Shown here: one piece after another, positions 53,622 to 62,892 of the stretch | Layout of the letters: each line of letters starts with the position of its first letter | Position numbering within the stretch: position 1 is the stretch's first letter | Source: Hirschia maritima DSM 19733 | GTDB taxonomy: Bacteria > Pseudomonadota > Alphaproteobacteria > Caulobacterales > Hyphomonadaceae | Direction of reading: 5' to 3' | DNA: 64,000 nucleotides | Assembly: GCF_000378345.1 (NCBI RefSeq) | Contig: NZ_KB899547.1 | Coordinates: 186,001-250,000 of the forward strand | Notes under the pieces: generated by a model | Databases searched by the model: none | Seen by the model: the letters and a program-made list of their open reading frames with translations, nothing else | What the model was told of the DNA's origin: nothing | Program-made: the position numbers and the translations under genes

Positions 53622-55547
53622 CTATTTAGTCAGCGCTGCATCGAGCAATAGATATGCAGCTAGACGAGGGCCAGCATCTTCGCGGGAACGCTCAGCGTTG
53701 TTAAGGAATTTGATTGCTTCTTCTTCTTCAAGTGCAAGATAGCTTTCCGCTGCAATCCGTAAATCTTCATCTTGAGTTAGAAGGCGTTGGATTTGAGTCA
53801 ATTCACCGGGTGCAGCTTGTTTTGTAGCACGGCGACGTTGGCGTTCACCGCGAGCGGTAGCAGCTGCAATCCGGCGCAAGTCTGAAGACCGGATGGCGCG
53901 CTTTAATCGAATGCCTGATCGATCTAATTGTTCCACAAAGGCCAAAGCTGTTTCGTTGTGAACATCTGAATTGCCTTCTGTTCCAATATTGGAGAGAAGA
54001 TCCTTCCATGACATGCCAGATTGAGCGTCTCTCTTTGCTTGAGCTTCGCGTTGTCTCTCTTTTGAAAGCTGTTGCACTTCATGAGCTGCTGCCGCAGTAG
54101 GGCTCGAAGGCTCAGCTGATGCAGTCGGTTTCGATAAATTGCGAGAATACTCTGGTGTTTGAGAGGCGTTATCTATTTCTTCTATTTCCAGCGGGTCAAA
54201 GGGAGACAAATCTGGAGCTGGCTTTGCAGAAGATTGATCCCTATAAGATGGTCGAGGTGAAGGCGCAGCGACACGAGGTTTTTGCACTTCGATCGGTCTG
54301 TCTTCAACCTGAGCATTGCTTACAGTTTCATCTAAGCCATCATTGAGGAGCTGTGACGCACGTTCAATACGCATTCGTGCGCGATCAAGACCAGCTTCAG
54401 CTGCATGAGTTGCCTTTGATGCTGCTTGGTACATGTGATCACCCATGCGATCCATGCGTTTTTCTGTTTCTTCAACATGTGCGTTCGTGGTTTCCATAGC
54501 CTGTTTAACAAGGCCTTCGGCACGAGCAGCTGTTTCAATGAGGCGTTTCATTGCATCTTCAGCTTCAGTATTTGTTTTCGAAGCTTGTTGCGCAACTTTT
54601 TCAGAAGTCAGGCGAGCACCATCCAATGCGGTGTCCATGGCATCTCGTATTGCGTGAGCTGTCGCTTTTGAAGCTTCAACGGCCATGTCACCTGCTTTAA
54701 GAGCATTGTCGACTGTTCTTGAGGATCCAAGTAGGTTCTCATTGATCGACATGAGAGATTGAACAAGCTGTTGAGCACGTTTGCGGCTCTCTGCTGTCAT
54801 GTGATCTAAGTTCGCTGCGGATGCTGATAAATTTTTGCCTGTTACTTCAATAGTGTTTAGGCGGTCGTCCAACTGCTTTCCGGCTTTCTGGACTTCGGAT
54901 TGGGCCATTGAGGCTGCGCGAACCATTTTTTCGGCGTGCATAGGAATGGCTTCTGCCAATGATGCGGCCTGAGAGCGAATGGAATTTGAAAGGCTTAGCA
55001 ATTCATCGCGTTCAGCAGCAAGTTTGAACTTCAACGCTTCTGAATCCGCTCGAACAACCTCTGCAGCTTTCATAGCTGAATCAGAGCTTTCTTTCATGTC
55101 ATCTCGAATGACTTGAACGCGCGCTTCGGTTTCGTTTAATGTGTCCTGAATTTCGTCAGAACGTTTTGCGATGACTGCTCCAAGTGTTTGGACCTCTTCT
55201 GACAGAGCAGATGCCGGAGATAATAATTCTTGAGATGCTGCTAGCACAAGTTCATTTGCGCGAGCTGAGCGTGTAGACTCTCGGGCCATAAAGCCAGACA
55301 TAATCAATGCTAGGCCAGGTCCTGCGGCCATAGCAATTGCTCCGCCCAATTCAGCCGGAGGCATTATTTGTAATGCTTCAATTCCATACTTCCCAAGAGA
55401 ATAAGCAGCTGCGCCACCCCACCATGTGAAGGCGAGGGCTGTTGTGGCCCATGGCATCCAGCTTCCAGCTTTGCGCGCATGGGCAAGGCGTAGCTCTAGG
55501 TCTTTTTTACTCTTAATTGGTCTTGTTACTTGGTTCATGGCATACAA
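53622..55547 (-). CDS. Two-TM coiled-coil protein, TipN-like candidate
   Basis: A 641-residue protein with two TM helices near the N-terminus (about 30-52 and 68-87). A long coiled coil follows (about 95-430, full of Ala/Glu/Lys heptads), then a proline-rich linker and a C-terminal helical domain ending RLAAYLLLDAALTK. This layout (short N-terminus, two TMs, long coiled coil) resembles TipN, the new-pole marker of Caulobacter. Confidence in the exact family is limited, since coiled coils look alike. The start at 55547 is not backed by a Shine-Dalgarno, and 55538 is an alternative. Confidence 0.5.
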   Translation of the reverse strand: MYAMNQVTRPIKSKKDLELRLAHARKAGSWMPWATTALAFTWWGGAAAYSLGKYGIEALQIMPPAELGGAIAMAAGPGLALIMSGFMARESTRSARANELVLAASQELLSPASALSEEVQTLGAVIAKRSDEIQDTLNETEARVQVIRDDMKESSDSAMKAAEVVRADSEALKFKLAAERDELLSLSNSIRSQAASLAEAIPMHAEKMVRAASMAQSEVQKAGKQLDDRLNTIEVTGKNLSASAANLDHMTAESRKRAQQLVQSLMSINENLLGSSRTVDNALKAGDMAVEASKATAHAIRDAMDTALDGARLTSEKVAQQASKTNTEAEDAMKRLIETAARAEGLVKQAMETTNAHVEETEKRMDRMGDHMYQAASKATHAAEAGLDRARMRIERASQLLNDGLDETVSNAQVEDRPIEVQKPRVAAPSPRPSYRDQSSAKPAPDLSPFDPLEIEEIDNASQTPEYSRNLSKPTASAEPSSPTAAAAHEVQQLSKERQREAQAKRDAQSGMSWKDLLSNIGTEGNSDVHNETALAFVEQLDRSGIRLKRAIRSSDLRRIAAATARGERQRRRATKQAAPGELTQIQRLLTQDEDLRIAAESYLALEEEEAIKFLNNAERSREDAGPRLAAYLLLDAALTK

Positions 55548-55714
55548 CTATACAGATGACTCTGACATTATACAGTCAAGATCTGGGCCATTACATGTCA
55601 AAATAGCCAACCAAGTGAATTTTTGGAGTGTCTGCTCACGTTTTAAGTGAATAATGGCGCTGAAAAGCGCCACTAGCATAATACTTATATTTTTATATAG
55701 ATCGTTTTTATTCG

Positions 55715-55852
55715 CTAGAATAAGCGCGAAAAGCTTGATGAAGCTGGCGCAGAACTTTTGTCGTCTTGTTTCTCTGGCGCAGCGTCTATACCTGCCCAAG
55801 ACATTAGTATTACTAGCAAAGAATCGCGTATTAGAATTAATAGACCCAGCAT
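55715..55852 (-). CDS. Small membrane protein, 45 residues
   Basis: A small frame with a good ribosome site: GGAGG, 6 nt before the ATG at 55852. The product starts MLGLLILIRDSLLVILMSWAG, a hydrophobic segment, and continues with a hydrophilic tail (EKQDDKSSAPASSSFSRLF). It lies upstream of the coiled-coil gene on the same strand (167 bp gap). A hairpin GGCGCT/AGCGCC at 55653-55668 lies between them. No family recognised. Confidence 0.55.
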   Translation of the reverse strand: MLGLLILIRDSLLVILMSWAGIDAAPEKQDDKSSAPASSSFSRLF

Positions 55853-56214
55853 GATTGCCTCCAAAGCTTAGCAGAAGCATTAATCGAAAAACACTAAAAA
55901 TCAAGTTAAACTTATTAAAAATATCGAAAAACGATACAGAATTAATTTTGGTGAAATCAGAATAAAAAAGAATGACCATGTAGAAAGTAGTCTGGGATTG
56001 AAGTAAAATTGCTCATCTAAGTGTTTCTGTATGAAGCAAAAAGGCGTTGATGTTTCATTTTGAAACAAATCAAGTGTTCAATGGAAACAGAGTCTAACAA
56101 TCGATTTCTGAAACTAAAATGAATGATTGTCCGGTGCATGATTTTACCAGAAATTTATAATTATGCTTGTCTGTATGGTGCGGTTCCAAATTCAATCTGA
56201 AAGATGAAAACAGC
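55853..56214. other. AT-rich intergenic region upstream of the Hpt gene
   Basis: About 360 bp, AT-rich, no gene seen. It contains a palindrome TGTTTCA-TTT-TGAAACA (56051-56067), which could be a dimeric-regulator site, about 150 bp before the Hpt start. Confidence 0.5.
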
Positions 56215-56586
56215 ATGACCCAGAATGTAATTGATCTAGATCATTTGAGTAGTATGACGGGTGGTGACATCGAACTAGCTCGGGAAGTATTGGAAATATT
56301 CAAACACCAGTGTGAGATTTGGGGACGAATGTTGGATGCAGATGCGCCGTGTGAGCAGTGGGCTGATGCTGCACACTCAATTAAAGGTGCAGCAAAAAGC
56401 ATTGGTGCTATGGATTTGGGAGAAGCTTGTGGTCAGGCTGAAACGCGAGGCCGAGAGGGCGATGTGCCAAAAGCTGAAGCCGGAGTATTAATTAGCCAGA
56501 TCAAAGACCGAATGATTGAAGTTTCAGAAGCGCTTGCGCAAGTAGAGCATCAATTATCGATGTCTGAAGCGTTCAAGGAATCATAG
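56215..56586 (+). CDS. Stand-alone Hpt (histidine phosphotransfer) domain protein
   Basis: A 123-residue protein consisting of a single Hpt domain. The phospho-accepting histidine H54 lies in AHSIKGAAKSIGA, the HxxKG core motif. A phosphorelay intermediate is implied: it takes a phosphoryl group from a hybrid histidine kinase receiver and passes it on. No kinase or receiver gene is next to it, so the partner is elsewhere. The start is at 56215. Its 3' end overlaps the convergent chorismate mutase gene by 37 bp. Confidence 0.85.
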   Translation: MTQNVIDLDHLSSMTGGDIELAREVLEIFKHQCEIWGRMLDADAPCEQWADAAHSIKGAAKSIGAMDLGEACGQAETRGREGDVPKAEAGVLISQIKDRMIEVSEALAQVEHQLSMSEAFKES

Positions 56587-56936
56587 GCTTCAAATTCATA
56601 AGCAATAGAGCGTTCAATCAGAAGACGCCAAACTGGTTCTGCAACCTCTTTGGGAAGATTATGTAATTCTGCTTGTTTGAGTACTTTGGACACAACATCT
56701 TCTATGCGAGGTACATCACGTACCATGTCACGATCCGGCTTAATGCGAGAAGCAGCTTTTATATATGTTGTTCGTTCAGCGATAATTTCCACGAGAAGAC
56801 GATCGATCCGATCGATTTCATAGCGTACATCCGTCATATCCTGGCATTCTGGGCCAGTATTTTTGCGTGCATCGGAAGTGTATGTTTCGCTGGCAACACC
56901 GCTTGATTGTTCTTTCGAGTTCGGGGAGGCCGGCAT
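56550..56936 (-). CDS. Chorismate mutase family protein, PchB-like
   Basis: A 128-residue AroQ-fold protein. The stretch PECQDMTDVRYEIDRIDRLL, then RTTYIKAASRIK, resembles PchB, an isochorismate-pyruvate lyase with chorismate mutase activity. Arginines R38 (DVRYEID), R55, K61-type (YIKAASR) and E/Q near the C-terminus line the active site in this fold. Start uncertain: ATG 56936 is used because it keeps the CxxM motif. ATG at 56837 is too close to an AGGA to be good. It converges on and overlaps the Hpt gene. Confidence 0.8.
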   Translation of the reverse strand: MPASPNSKEQSSGVASETYTSDARKNTGPECQDMTDVRYEIDRIDRLLVEIIAERTTYIKAASRIKPDRDMVRDVPRIEDVVSKVLKQAELHNLPKEVAEPVWRLLIERSIAYEFEAYDSLNASDIDN

Positions 56937-57020
56937 ATTTAATTCTCGTTCTGTTCAGATGCTGATAAATCTATTCGACAGAGTTAGGATGAGTTGAACT
57001 GTCTGACAAGAAGGCAAAGA

Positions 57021-57052
57021 AAAACAGGCGACGTTTTTACGCAGCCTGTTTT
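57021..57052 (-). terminator. Rho-independent terminator of the SH3 gene
   Basis: On the minus strand AAAACAGGC/GCCTGTTTT forms a 9-bp stem, ending in a T run (TTTTTCTTT). It lies about 40 bp after the stop codon of the 1123-residue gene. Confidence 0.8.
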
Positions 57053-57091
57053 TATAAAATAGATATCTCTCAAGGAATTAGAGACTTTATA

Positions 57092-60000
57092 TTAGAATGA
57101 TGGTCCACCCAGCAGAGAATTGTCTGTTGCAGCTGATCTGATTTCATAACCTGAGTTTGGGATAATTTCAGCTGTCCAAGTACCGTTTGGCTGCAAACAA
57201 GCCTTCAAAGTTCCAGATTCTCCACCTGCATCGTAAACAGCAGTCTGACATTCTGGCGCAGCAGGCTGAAAGTTAACTTCAACAGCATCGCTAACAGCTG
57301 GTGCACCACCCAATGCCTGAGCGGCGTTGAAACCGTCATAGAGCCTTGTTGATTCTACATTTTGTGTCGACATCGATGACGTATAATCGGTGCGCACATA
57401 TCCATATCCAACACCATTTTCGCCCACAAGAGTCCAGCTTTCACCAGTTGGCGTGGTTGAAACGGATATTGCTTCAAGCACATCGCCGCGCATGACAGTT
57501 TCAGCTTCAGGAACAATTGTTCCTGCTGGAGCATTCATAAGGCGGACTTGTTTATCAAGCTGCACAAGACCGGTTTTCAGAGTCACTTGCGAAGTTGAGC
57601 TGCTAATTTTCTGAAGTTCAGGATTTGCTTCAAACTCTAATTCGCCAATACGCCCATCTGGTGAAGAAATGCTGACGGCTGATTTTGCATCAACTTGACC
57701 AAACAATGATCCAATACGTTGACTGGCTGAACCTTGTCCATGACGAGCATCACGGCGCAATGTCTCCTGTTTGAACAAGATAGCCTCAGCATCTTCAGAC
57801 AATTCAGTGCGCTCTGGAGCTGGAGGCCTATATGCGAGATCACTTACAATCGTAGGCGTTGAAGATGTGAAAGATGTTGTTGGTGGCGCGGTTGTGTATG
57901 ATAGCCCGCTTGCTGCACCTTCTTTAGACATCCAGTCGCCATCGGGAGTCATGCATGCTGAATGCATTGAGCCCGTGCCATTCACGGTCATCGCATAGTC
58001 ACGACACGGTACGCTCACATCTATGCGTTCAATTACGCTGCTAGAAATGTTCGTCTTGAATGCGTTGACTGAAGTTGTACCGGTTCCTGAAAGGCTGGTG
58101 AGGTCTGCACTTGGAACATATCCGATTGCAACGCCATTTTGACCAATTAGAGACCATTGTTCACCAGAAGAGTCAGTAACAACACCCATGCGTTCCATTG
58201 AAGTGCTAAGAGACAGGCTTCTCAGTACAGTCTGGTCAAACTGAGTTGGCGCTGCATATAGCTTAGTAGGGTTTGCTACGCGAACCCAATCATCCTGCAA
58301 CAGCATATAACGCGGAAGTGGCTCAACCTTATCAGAGCGAGTTATAAATGTAGGACGTACTTCGTTCTGGGTCGATAAGAAGTGAAGATCAACTCGTGTA
58401 CCATTTTGTGTAACAACGGTGTTTATCTCACCATCTGCTGTTGTTTTAGCTGCGTGTCGTACATTGTAGGCAAATTGCTTTTGTTCATTGCCAGCGAGGT
58501 AAGTGCCGTTTGCAAACAATGCATCAATGATTGTCTGCGGCATGCTTCCGGCTCTCAGCACACCATCATAAACGCGTTCACCGACAGATACCGCGATCGG
58601 AGCAACCGATCTCGTAGTATTGGTGCGAAGGATTTTAGCTGGCCTATTTTCGCTACGGTTGCTGCCAAACAACTTACGTTTAGCAATTTTGGGAGCTGTT
58701 TTAGGTGTAGCGTTATCTGTTGTGGAACCAAAGCTTGGGCCGGAATAGCTGGGTTTTGGCGTCTCTATTTTCGCAACAGGTGGAGGTTCTACAGTTTTAG
58801 TTTCAACAACCGGAGCGGCTATCGTGGGTGTAGTTGGTTCACTTACCTTTGGAGCAGATAGAGTGAGCTCAGGCGCTTTTTCGGTGACTTTAGGAGTTGA
58901 TACTTCTGGTGTTTTTAGCTCAGGAGTAGATAAAGTCGTTGTGTTTGAAGAAAGGTTTCTTTCTGTCGAAGGAGCTTTGGCGATATCATCTGCAGCTTCG
59001 GTAGTCGAAGCAAACAATTCACCAACCGGCTCACTGATGGCTGTGGTTGCTTCTTCAGTACCCGTAGCTTCTAGGTCTGAAAATACGCGAGAATCATCAA
59101 GAGCAGCATCAGTCGCAGTCGCTGCGTTCGTAGTGGCTGCGGATGTGGTTGAAGCATCTCTTGTGGTGATTTGAGGCAGAGATGGTGTTGCATCGCTACC
59201 CGCATCAGCAGTTTGTATAGTTTCATCGCTTCCTTTGGGAAGCATAAAGTATACTGCAGCACAAATAGCTGAAATGGATGCGGCCCCGGCGAGGTAAAGC
59301 GCTACTTTTTTGCCGCTACCGTCAGACTCGTGAGCTGGAACGTAGTATCCATCATCATGGTCGAAGCCCGCTTCATACACTTGCTCATCAGTGTCGTAAT
59401 AAGAAGCAGCTGTTTGGCGAGGTGTTACAATGGGCCCATCGCTTTTGGGCTTAGTTATACGCGTGCTGAATTTTGAATCCGAAGCATTAACATCACTTTC
59501 GCCTTCTGAAAGAGATACTGCTAAGCGTTCTTCTTCGGTTAAGTCGTCGCTATTGTCAGCAGATGCAGCTATATCTCCGCGACCTCCATTAGGGCGGAAT
59601 TCAATGATTTGGCCAGACTCATTTCCAGTGTCGACATTTTCTTCAATGTCGTTGTCTTGATTATCTTTGACCGCATCAGCCACGGCTACAGATTCACTTT
59701 CTGGATCTTTATTGTCATCATCATTCTGAAACTCTTCCTCATCAAACTTGTGAGCTGCGTTTCCAGATGCGTGTCCGCTAACCGGAAGAACCGGCGGCAT
59801 TTTGCCTTCATCAGAAGAAGTTGAGTTAAGGTCAATTTCTTCCAGTTCTGGAATATCTAAGTCTTGATCTTCCAAACTCTGGGTTTCTAATTCCTTAACG
59901 TCGATGTCAGGGATTTCTAAATCCTCGTTAACTTCGAGAGTCTCTGTTTCACTCTCAAAATGAGTTGGAGGGATTCCCAAACCGCTATCATCGTCTAAGT

Positions 60001-60463
60001 CGGATTCGTTTTCCTGATCTAGAGAAAGAGACTGGAGTGAAGATTCACTTGGCGCATCGGGTAAATCAATATTGTCATCCAACTCATCTAAGGACGGCGG
60101 AGTAGCGAGTACATCATCCAAATCAACATTATCTAGAGTCTCATCTAAAGATGGAGCATCTGGAAGTTCGGGCAGATCATCGGCTGCATCTAGCGATGCC
60201 TCATCTAATGCCTCTGATTCTTCAGGGAAAATTGTCTCGACAGCTTTTGTGATTTCGTCTTTGGAGCTTTCCAATGCCGCTTCAGTTTTGTCACCAATAT
60301 CATCGGTAACATCTGAAAAAACATCCGCTGCATCCCGCAGAGGAGTCTCAGCGGTTTCAGTATTCTTTGGAGTGGGTTTACGGTCCCAATAAGACCCGCT
60401 ACTGCGTGGCCGCACTAGCTTGTCACTCAATGAATCATTGCTTCCTTGACGCCAAAAGGTCAT
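57092..60463 (-). CDS. Large one-TM envelope protein with SH3 and cysteine modules
   Basis: A 1123-residue protein. Residues 1-385 are a highly acidic, disordered cytoplasmic domain (Asp/Glu/Ser-rich, repeats such as ELPDAPSLDETLDN). One TM lies at about 390-410, followed by a Thr/Ala/Pro-rich linker. The periplasmic part alternates two modules twice: a bacterial SH3-like unit (about 722-787 and 970-1040, with QNGVAIGYV / ENGVGYGYV) and a cysteine unit (PCRDYAM...SACMTPDGDW near 820-850, PECQTAV...KACLQPNGTW near 1070-1100). The cysteine unit recalls the C-terminus of rickettsial 17-kDa surface antigens. Function unknown. Confidence 0.6.
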   Translation of the reverse strand: MTFWRQGSNDSLSDKLVRPRSSGSYWDRKPTPKNTETAETPLRDAADVFSDVTDDIGDKTEAALESSKDEITKAVETIFPEESEALDEASLDAADDLPELPDAPSLDETLDNVDLDDVLATPPSLDELDDNIDLPDAPSESSLQSLSLDQENESDLDDDSGLGIPPTHFESETETLEVNEDLEIPDIDVKELETQSLEDQDLDIPELEEIDLNSTSSDEGKMPPVLPVSGHASGNAAHKFDEEEFQNDDDNKDPESESVAVADAVKDNQDNDIEENVDTGNESGQIIEFRPNGGRGDIAASADNSDDLTEEERLAVSLSEGESDVNASDSKFSTRITKPKSDGPIVTPRQTAASYYDTDEQVYEAGFDHDDGYYVPAHESDGSGKKVALYLAGAASISAICAAVYFMLPKGSDETIQTADAGSDATPSLPQITTRDASTTSAATTNAATATDAALDDSRVFSDLEATGTEEATTAISEPVGELFASTTEAADDIAKAPSTERNLSSNTTTLSTPELKTPEVSTPKVTEKAPELTLSAPKVSEPTTPTIAAPVVETKTVEPPPVAKIETPKPSYSGPSFGSTTDNATPKTAPKIAKRKLFGSNRSENRPAKILRTNTTRSVAPIAVSVGERVYDGVLRAGSMPQTIIDALFANGTYLAGNEQKQFAYNVRHAAKTTADGEINTVVTQNGTRVDLHFLSTQNEVRPTFITRSDKVEPLPRYMLLQDDWVRVANPTKLYAAPTQFDQTVLRSLSLSTSMERMGVVTDSSGEQWSLIGQNGVAIGYVPSADLTSLSGTGTTSVNAFKTNISSSVIERIDVSVPCRDYAMTVNGTGSMHSACMTPDGDWMSKEGAASGLSYTTAPPTTSFTSSTPTIVSDLAYRPPAPERTELSEDAEAILFKQETLRRDARHGQGSASQRIGSLFGQVDAKSAVSISSPDGRIGELEFEANPELQKISSSTSQVTLKTGLVQLDKQVRLMNAPAGTIVPEAETVMRGDVLEAISVSTTPTGESWTLVGENGVGYGYVRTDYTSSMSTQNVESTRLYDGFNAAQALGGAPAVSDAVEVNFQPAAPECQTAVYDAGGESGTLKACLQPNGTWTAEIIPNSGYEIRSAATDNSLLGGPSF

Positions 60464-60614
60464 GATTACTCGCCCAACAGAATCTAAACACTCTCAATGA
60501 CTAGCATGAAGTGCGCTTAACGTTAATCCTAATAAATAGTTAAGCCATTCAAGCGGATTTCACGTAAAATGTCGAGAGTCTATGAGATTCAATTACCTAG
60601 CGACTTAATTTCAG

Positions 60615-61556
60615 CTATACCCCAACGACTTGTTCTGCTTGGGCTTCTTCTTTTATCCACTTGATAAATTCACGTGCAATAGGCGATTGTGTGCGGCCTC
60701 TAGGCCAAACAGTCCAATACGCAAAATCAATCTCATTAGTTCCATCAGCGAATGGGGCAACCAGACGCCCGCTTTCAAGATCATTCGCTGCGATGGCTTT
60801 TTTGGCCAATGCAATGCCGCGACCGGACGCGGCGGCTTCGACGACAATAGAGGATTGATTAAAACGCGGCCCTCTTGAAGCTTCTACATCTGAAATATCT
60901 CTGGCGGCCAGCCAACTAGACCAATCAGGACAAGAGGGATCGTTTTCAGGACTTTCATCGTGAAGTAGGGTGTGGTGTCTTAAGTCACTCGGGGAGCGAA
61001 GAGGTGTCGGGCCTTCAAGAAGAGAAGGGGAGCAAACTGGCAAAACCGTCTCTGACATTAGTTTTTCAACACGTAGACCATCGTAATTACCGCCGCCATA
61101 CCTTATCGCTAAATCAATTTCAGGTCCTGCAAAATCGACGATGGCAATGTCTGAAGAAACCCATACCTCTGCTTCTGGATGTAACGCTTGAAATTTGTCC
61201 AGTCGGTGAGCTAACCATTTTGCAGCAAAAGACGGGGCACATGATATCATTAATCTGTTGCGACGTTTGGGTGTGCGAAGCACATGAGCAGCCTCTGCCA
61301 ATTGTTCAAATGCATTGGTAAGAAGAGGTAGAGTAGCTTCTCCCACATCGGTTAAAAGGACTTGGCGGCCCGTGCGGCGAAAAAGAGGAGCACCAGCAAA
61401 CTCCTCCAAATGACGGATCTGTTGTGAGATCGCACCCGGTGTTACATTGAGCTCTTCTGCAGCTTTTGTGAATGATAATCGTCTTGCTGCTGCTTCAAAT
61501 GCTCGAAGCGCATTTAAGGGAGGGAGACGGTCGATTGGGTTGCCAGAATCATTCAT
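60615..61556 (-). CDS. LysR-family transcriptional regulator, GcvA-like
   Basis: A 313-residue LysR-type regulator. N-terminal helix-turn-helix (PPLNALRAFEAAARRLSFTKAAEELNVTPGAISQQIRHLEEFAGAPLFRRTGR) and a substrate-binding domain with ISCAPSFAAKWLAHRLDKFQALHPEAEV. The PPLNALRAFEAAARRLSFTKAA start is typical of the GcvA group. It is divergent from cobA with a 170-bp gap and could regulate it, but LysR neighbours are only a hint. Ligand unknown. Confidence 0.9.
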   Translation of the reverse strand: MNDSGNPIDRLPPLNALRAFEAAARRLSFTKAAEELNVTPGAISQQIRHLEEFAGAPLFRRTGRQVLLTDVGEATLPLLTNAFEQLAEAAHVLRTPKRRNRLMISCAPSFAAKWLAHRLDKFQALHPEAEVWVSSDIAIVDFAGPEIDLAIRYGGGNYDGLRVEKLMSETVLPVCSPSLLEGPTPLRSPSDLRHHTLLHDESPENDPSCPDWSSWLAARDISDVEASRGPRFNQSSIVVEAAASGRGIALAKKAIAANDLESGRLVAPFADGTNEIDFAYWTVWPRGRTQSPIAREFIKWIKEEAQAEQVVGV

Positions 61557-61726
61557 TGTGAAGTTGCTCTAAAGTTTCAGCTTAGCTCAATTACATTGTA
61601 ACTCAGCGCTTGAGGCGCCACTTATGTTCGGTAGCGATAGAACGGCATAAATCCGTCTATCAAATTAGTTGAGAGTTTTACAAAAGACTGACTTTGTTAT
61701 CTTGAGTAAAACTAAAGGGTTTATCT

Positions 61727-62575
61727 ATGGCGCATTCTGCAAAGTCGAGCAAGTCTCATTTAGTTGAGCTAACGCAAAAGACAAATGCTGAAAATAGCTT
61801 TCCTGCTGGATCGGTGTGCCTTATCGGTGCTGGTCCGGGCGATGTTGAATTACTTACGATTAAAGCCTTGAAGCGATTGCAGCAGGCTCAGATTGTTTTT
61901 TATGACCGTCTCGTGAGTTCAGATATTATGGACTTAATTCCGGCTGGCGTTGAATTGATACCTGTTGGAAAATCTAAAGGCGATCATTCTGTCCCGCAAA
62001 AACAGATACATGAAAAACTAATCGAAGCCGCTCAAAGAAATCTTCGTGTTGTGCGTCTAAAGGGAGGCGATCCCTTTATTTTTGGCCGAGGTGGAGAAGA
62101 AGTGGAAGCTCTACGCACCGCAGGAATATGTTCTGAAGTGGTTCCGGGCATTTCGTCAGCTCTTGGATGTGCTGCCTCTCACCAAATCCCATTGACGCAT
62201 CGAGATCATGCTCAGTCTGTTACTTTTGTGACTGGTCATGCGAAATTGGGTGAAATACCAGATCTTGATTGGAGCGCATTGGCCCGAACAAACCAAACTG
62301 TTGTAGTTTATATGGGAGTTGGAACTGCGCCAGCCATCACGGACCGGTTAATTGATGCAGGACGTCTTGGGGATACACCTGTCGCCATCATAGAAAACGG
62401 CACACGAGACAATGAGAAAGTCGTATATGGAGATCTGCAATCTCTGCCGGATCTTCTCGAAATTCACAACATTGCTGGGCCAGCGCTTCTTATTATCGGT
62501 GAAGTTTCTGCGCTTGGTTTAAAAGAAATCGCTAAAACTCAATCTGAAATTCTTGCTGGGGAGGCAGCTCAATGA
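61727..62575 (+). CDS. cobA: Uroporphyrinogen-III C-methyltransferase
   Basis: Makes precorrin-2 for siroheme (needed by the sulfite reductase downstream) and for cobalamin. A 282-residue SUMT with GSVCLIGAGPGDVELLTIKAL, VFYDRLVSSDIMDLIP, VRLKGGDPFIFGRGGEE, PGISSALGCAASHQIPLTHRDHAQSVTFVTGH and VYMGV. An N-terminal 25-residue extension precedes the core. AAAGGG precedes the ATG. DUF2849 follows with a 4-bp overlap. Confidence 0.95.
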   Translation: MAHSAKSSKSHLVELTQKTNAENSFPAGSVCLIGAGPGDVELLTIKALKRLQQAQIVFYDRLVSSDIMDLIPAGVELIPVGKSKGDHSVPQKQIHEKLIEAAQRNLRVVRLKGGDPFIFGRGGEEVEALRTAGICSEVVPGISSALGCAASHQIPLTHRDHAQSVTFVTGHAKLGEIPDLDWSALARTNQTVVVYMGVGTAPAITDRLIDAGRLGDTPVAIIENGTRDNEKVVYGDLQSLPDLLEIHNIAGPALLIIGEVSALGLKEIAKTQSEILAGEAAQ

Positions 62576-62892
62576 GTTCTGTACGTCCAAAACTAAAACC
62601 TGCCACGCCTAAAGTTGTTACAGCTTGGGATGCATCAAATGGGTTTACTACCTATCGCACTCCATCGGGCGACTGGACACAAAATGTTGCTGAGGCTGAG
62701 GTGCTAACACATGAAGCTGCAGATGAAGCTCTTGAAGCAGCAAAAAAAGACCAAACACGTGCAACGGACCCATATTTGATGGAAGTCACAGAAGATGGGA
62801 AAGTGACAGGGCGTGAGACTTTGCGTGAAAGCATCCGCGCAGAAGGCCCGACATGTCACCCGAATTACGGGCGTCAGGCGGAGGTGAATTAA
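62572..62892 (+). CDS. DUF2849 family protein of the siroheme/sulfite-reduction operon
   Basis: A 106-residue protein (KVVTAWDASNGFTTYRTPSGDW, AEVLTHEAADEALEAA) matching DUF2849. In alphaproteobacteria this family sits between cobA and cysI, so it probably belongs to sulfite reductase biogenesis or regulation, but its role is unproven. It overlaps cobA by 4 bp (ATGA) and its stop overlaps the next start by one base. Confidence 0.9.
   Translation: MSSVRPKLKPATPKVVTAWDASNGFTTYRTPSGDWTQNVAEAEVLTHEAADEALEAAKKDQTRATDPYLMEVTEDGKVTGRETLRESIRAEGPTCHPNYGRQAEVN

Noticed and set aside
55654-55854. A 66-codon plus-strand frame MALKSATSIILIF...
   Set aside because: Weak upstream site and it is antisense to the better-supported small gene.
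55548-55979. A 143-codon minus-strand frame
   Set aside because: AT-rich, poor codon use, no ribosome site. A 45-residue frame in another phase has the better start.
60464-60614. CtrA sites (TTAA-N7-TTAA) before the SH3 protein gene
   Set aside because: TTAA words occur, but none with the 7-bp spacing; the region is AT-rich, so chance is likely.
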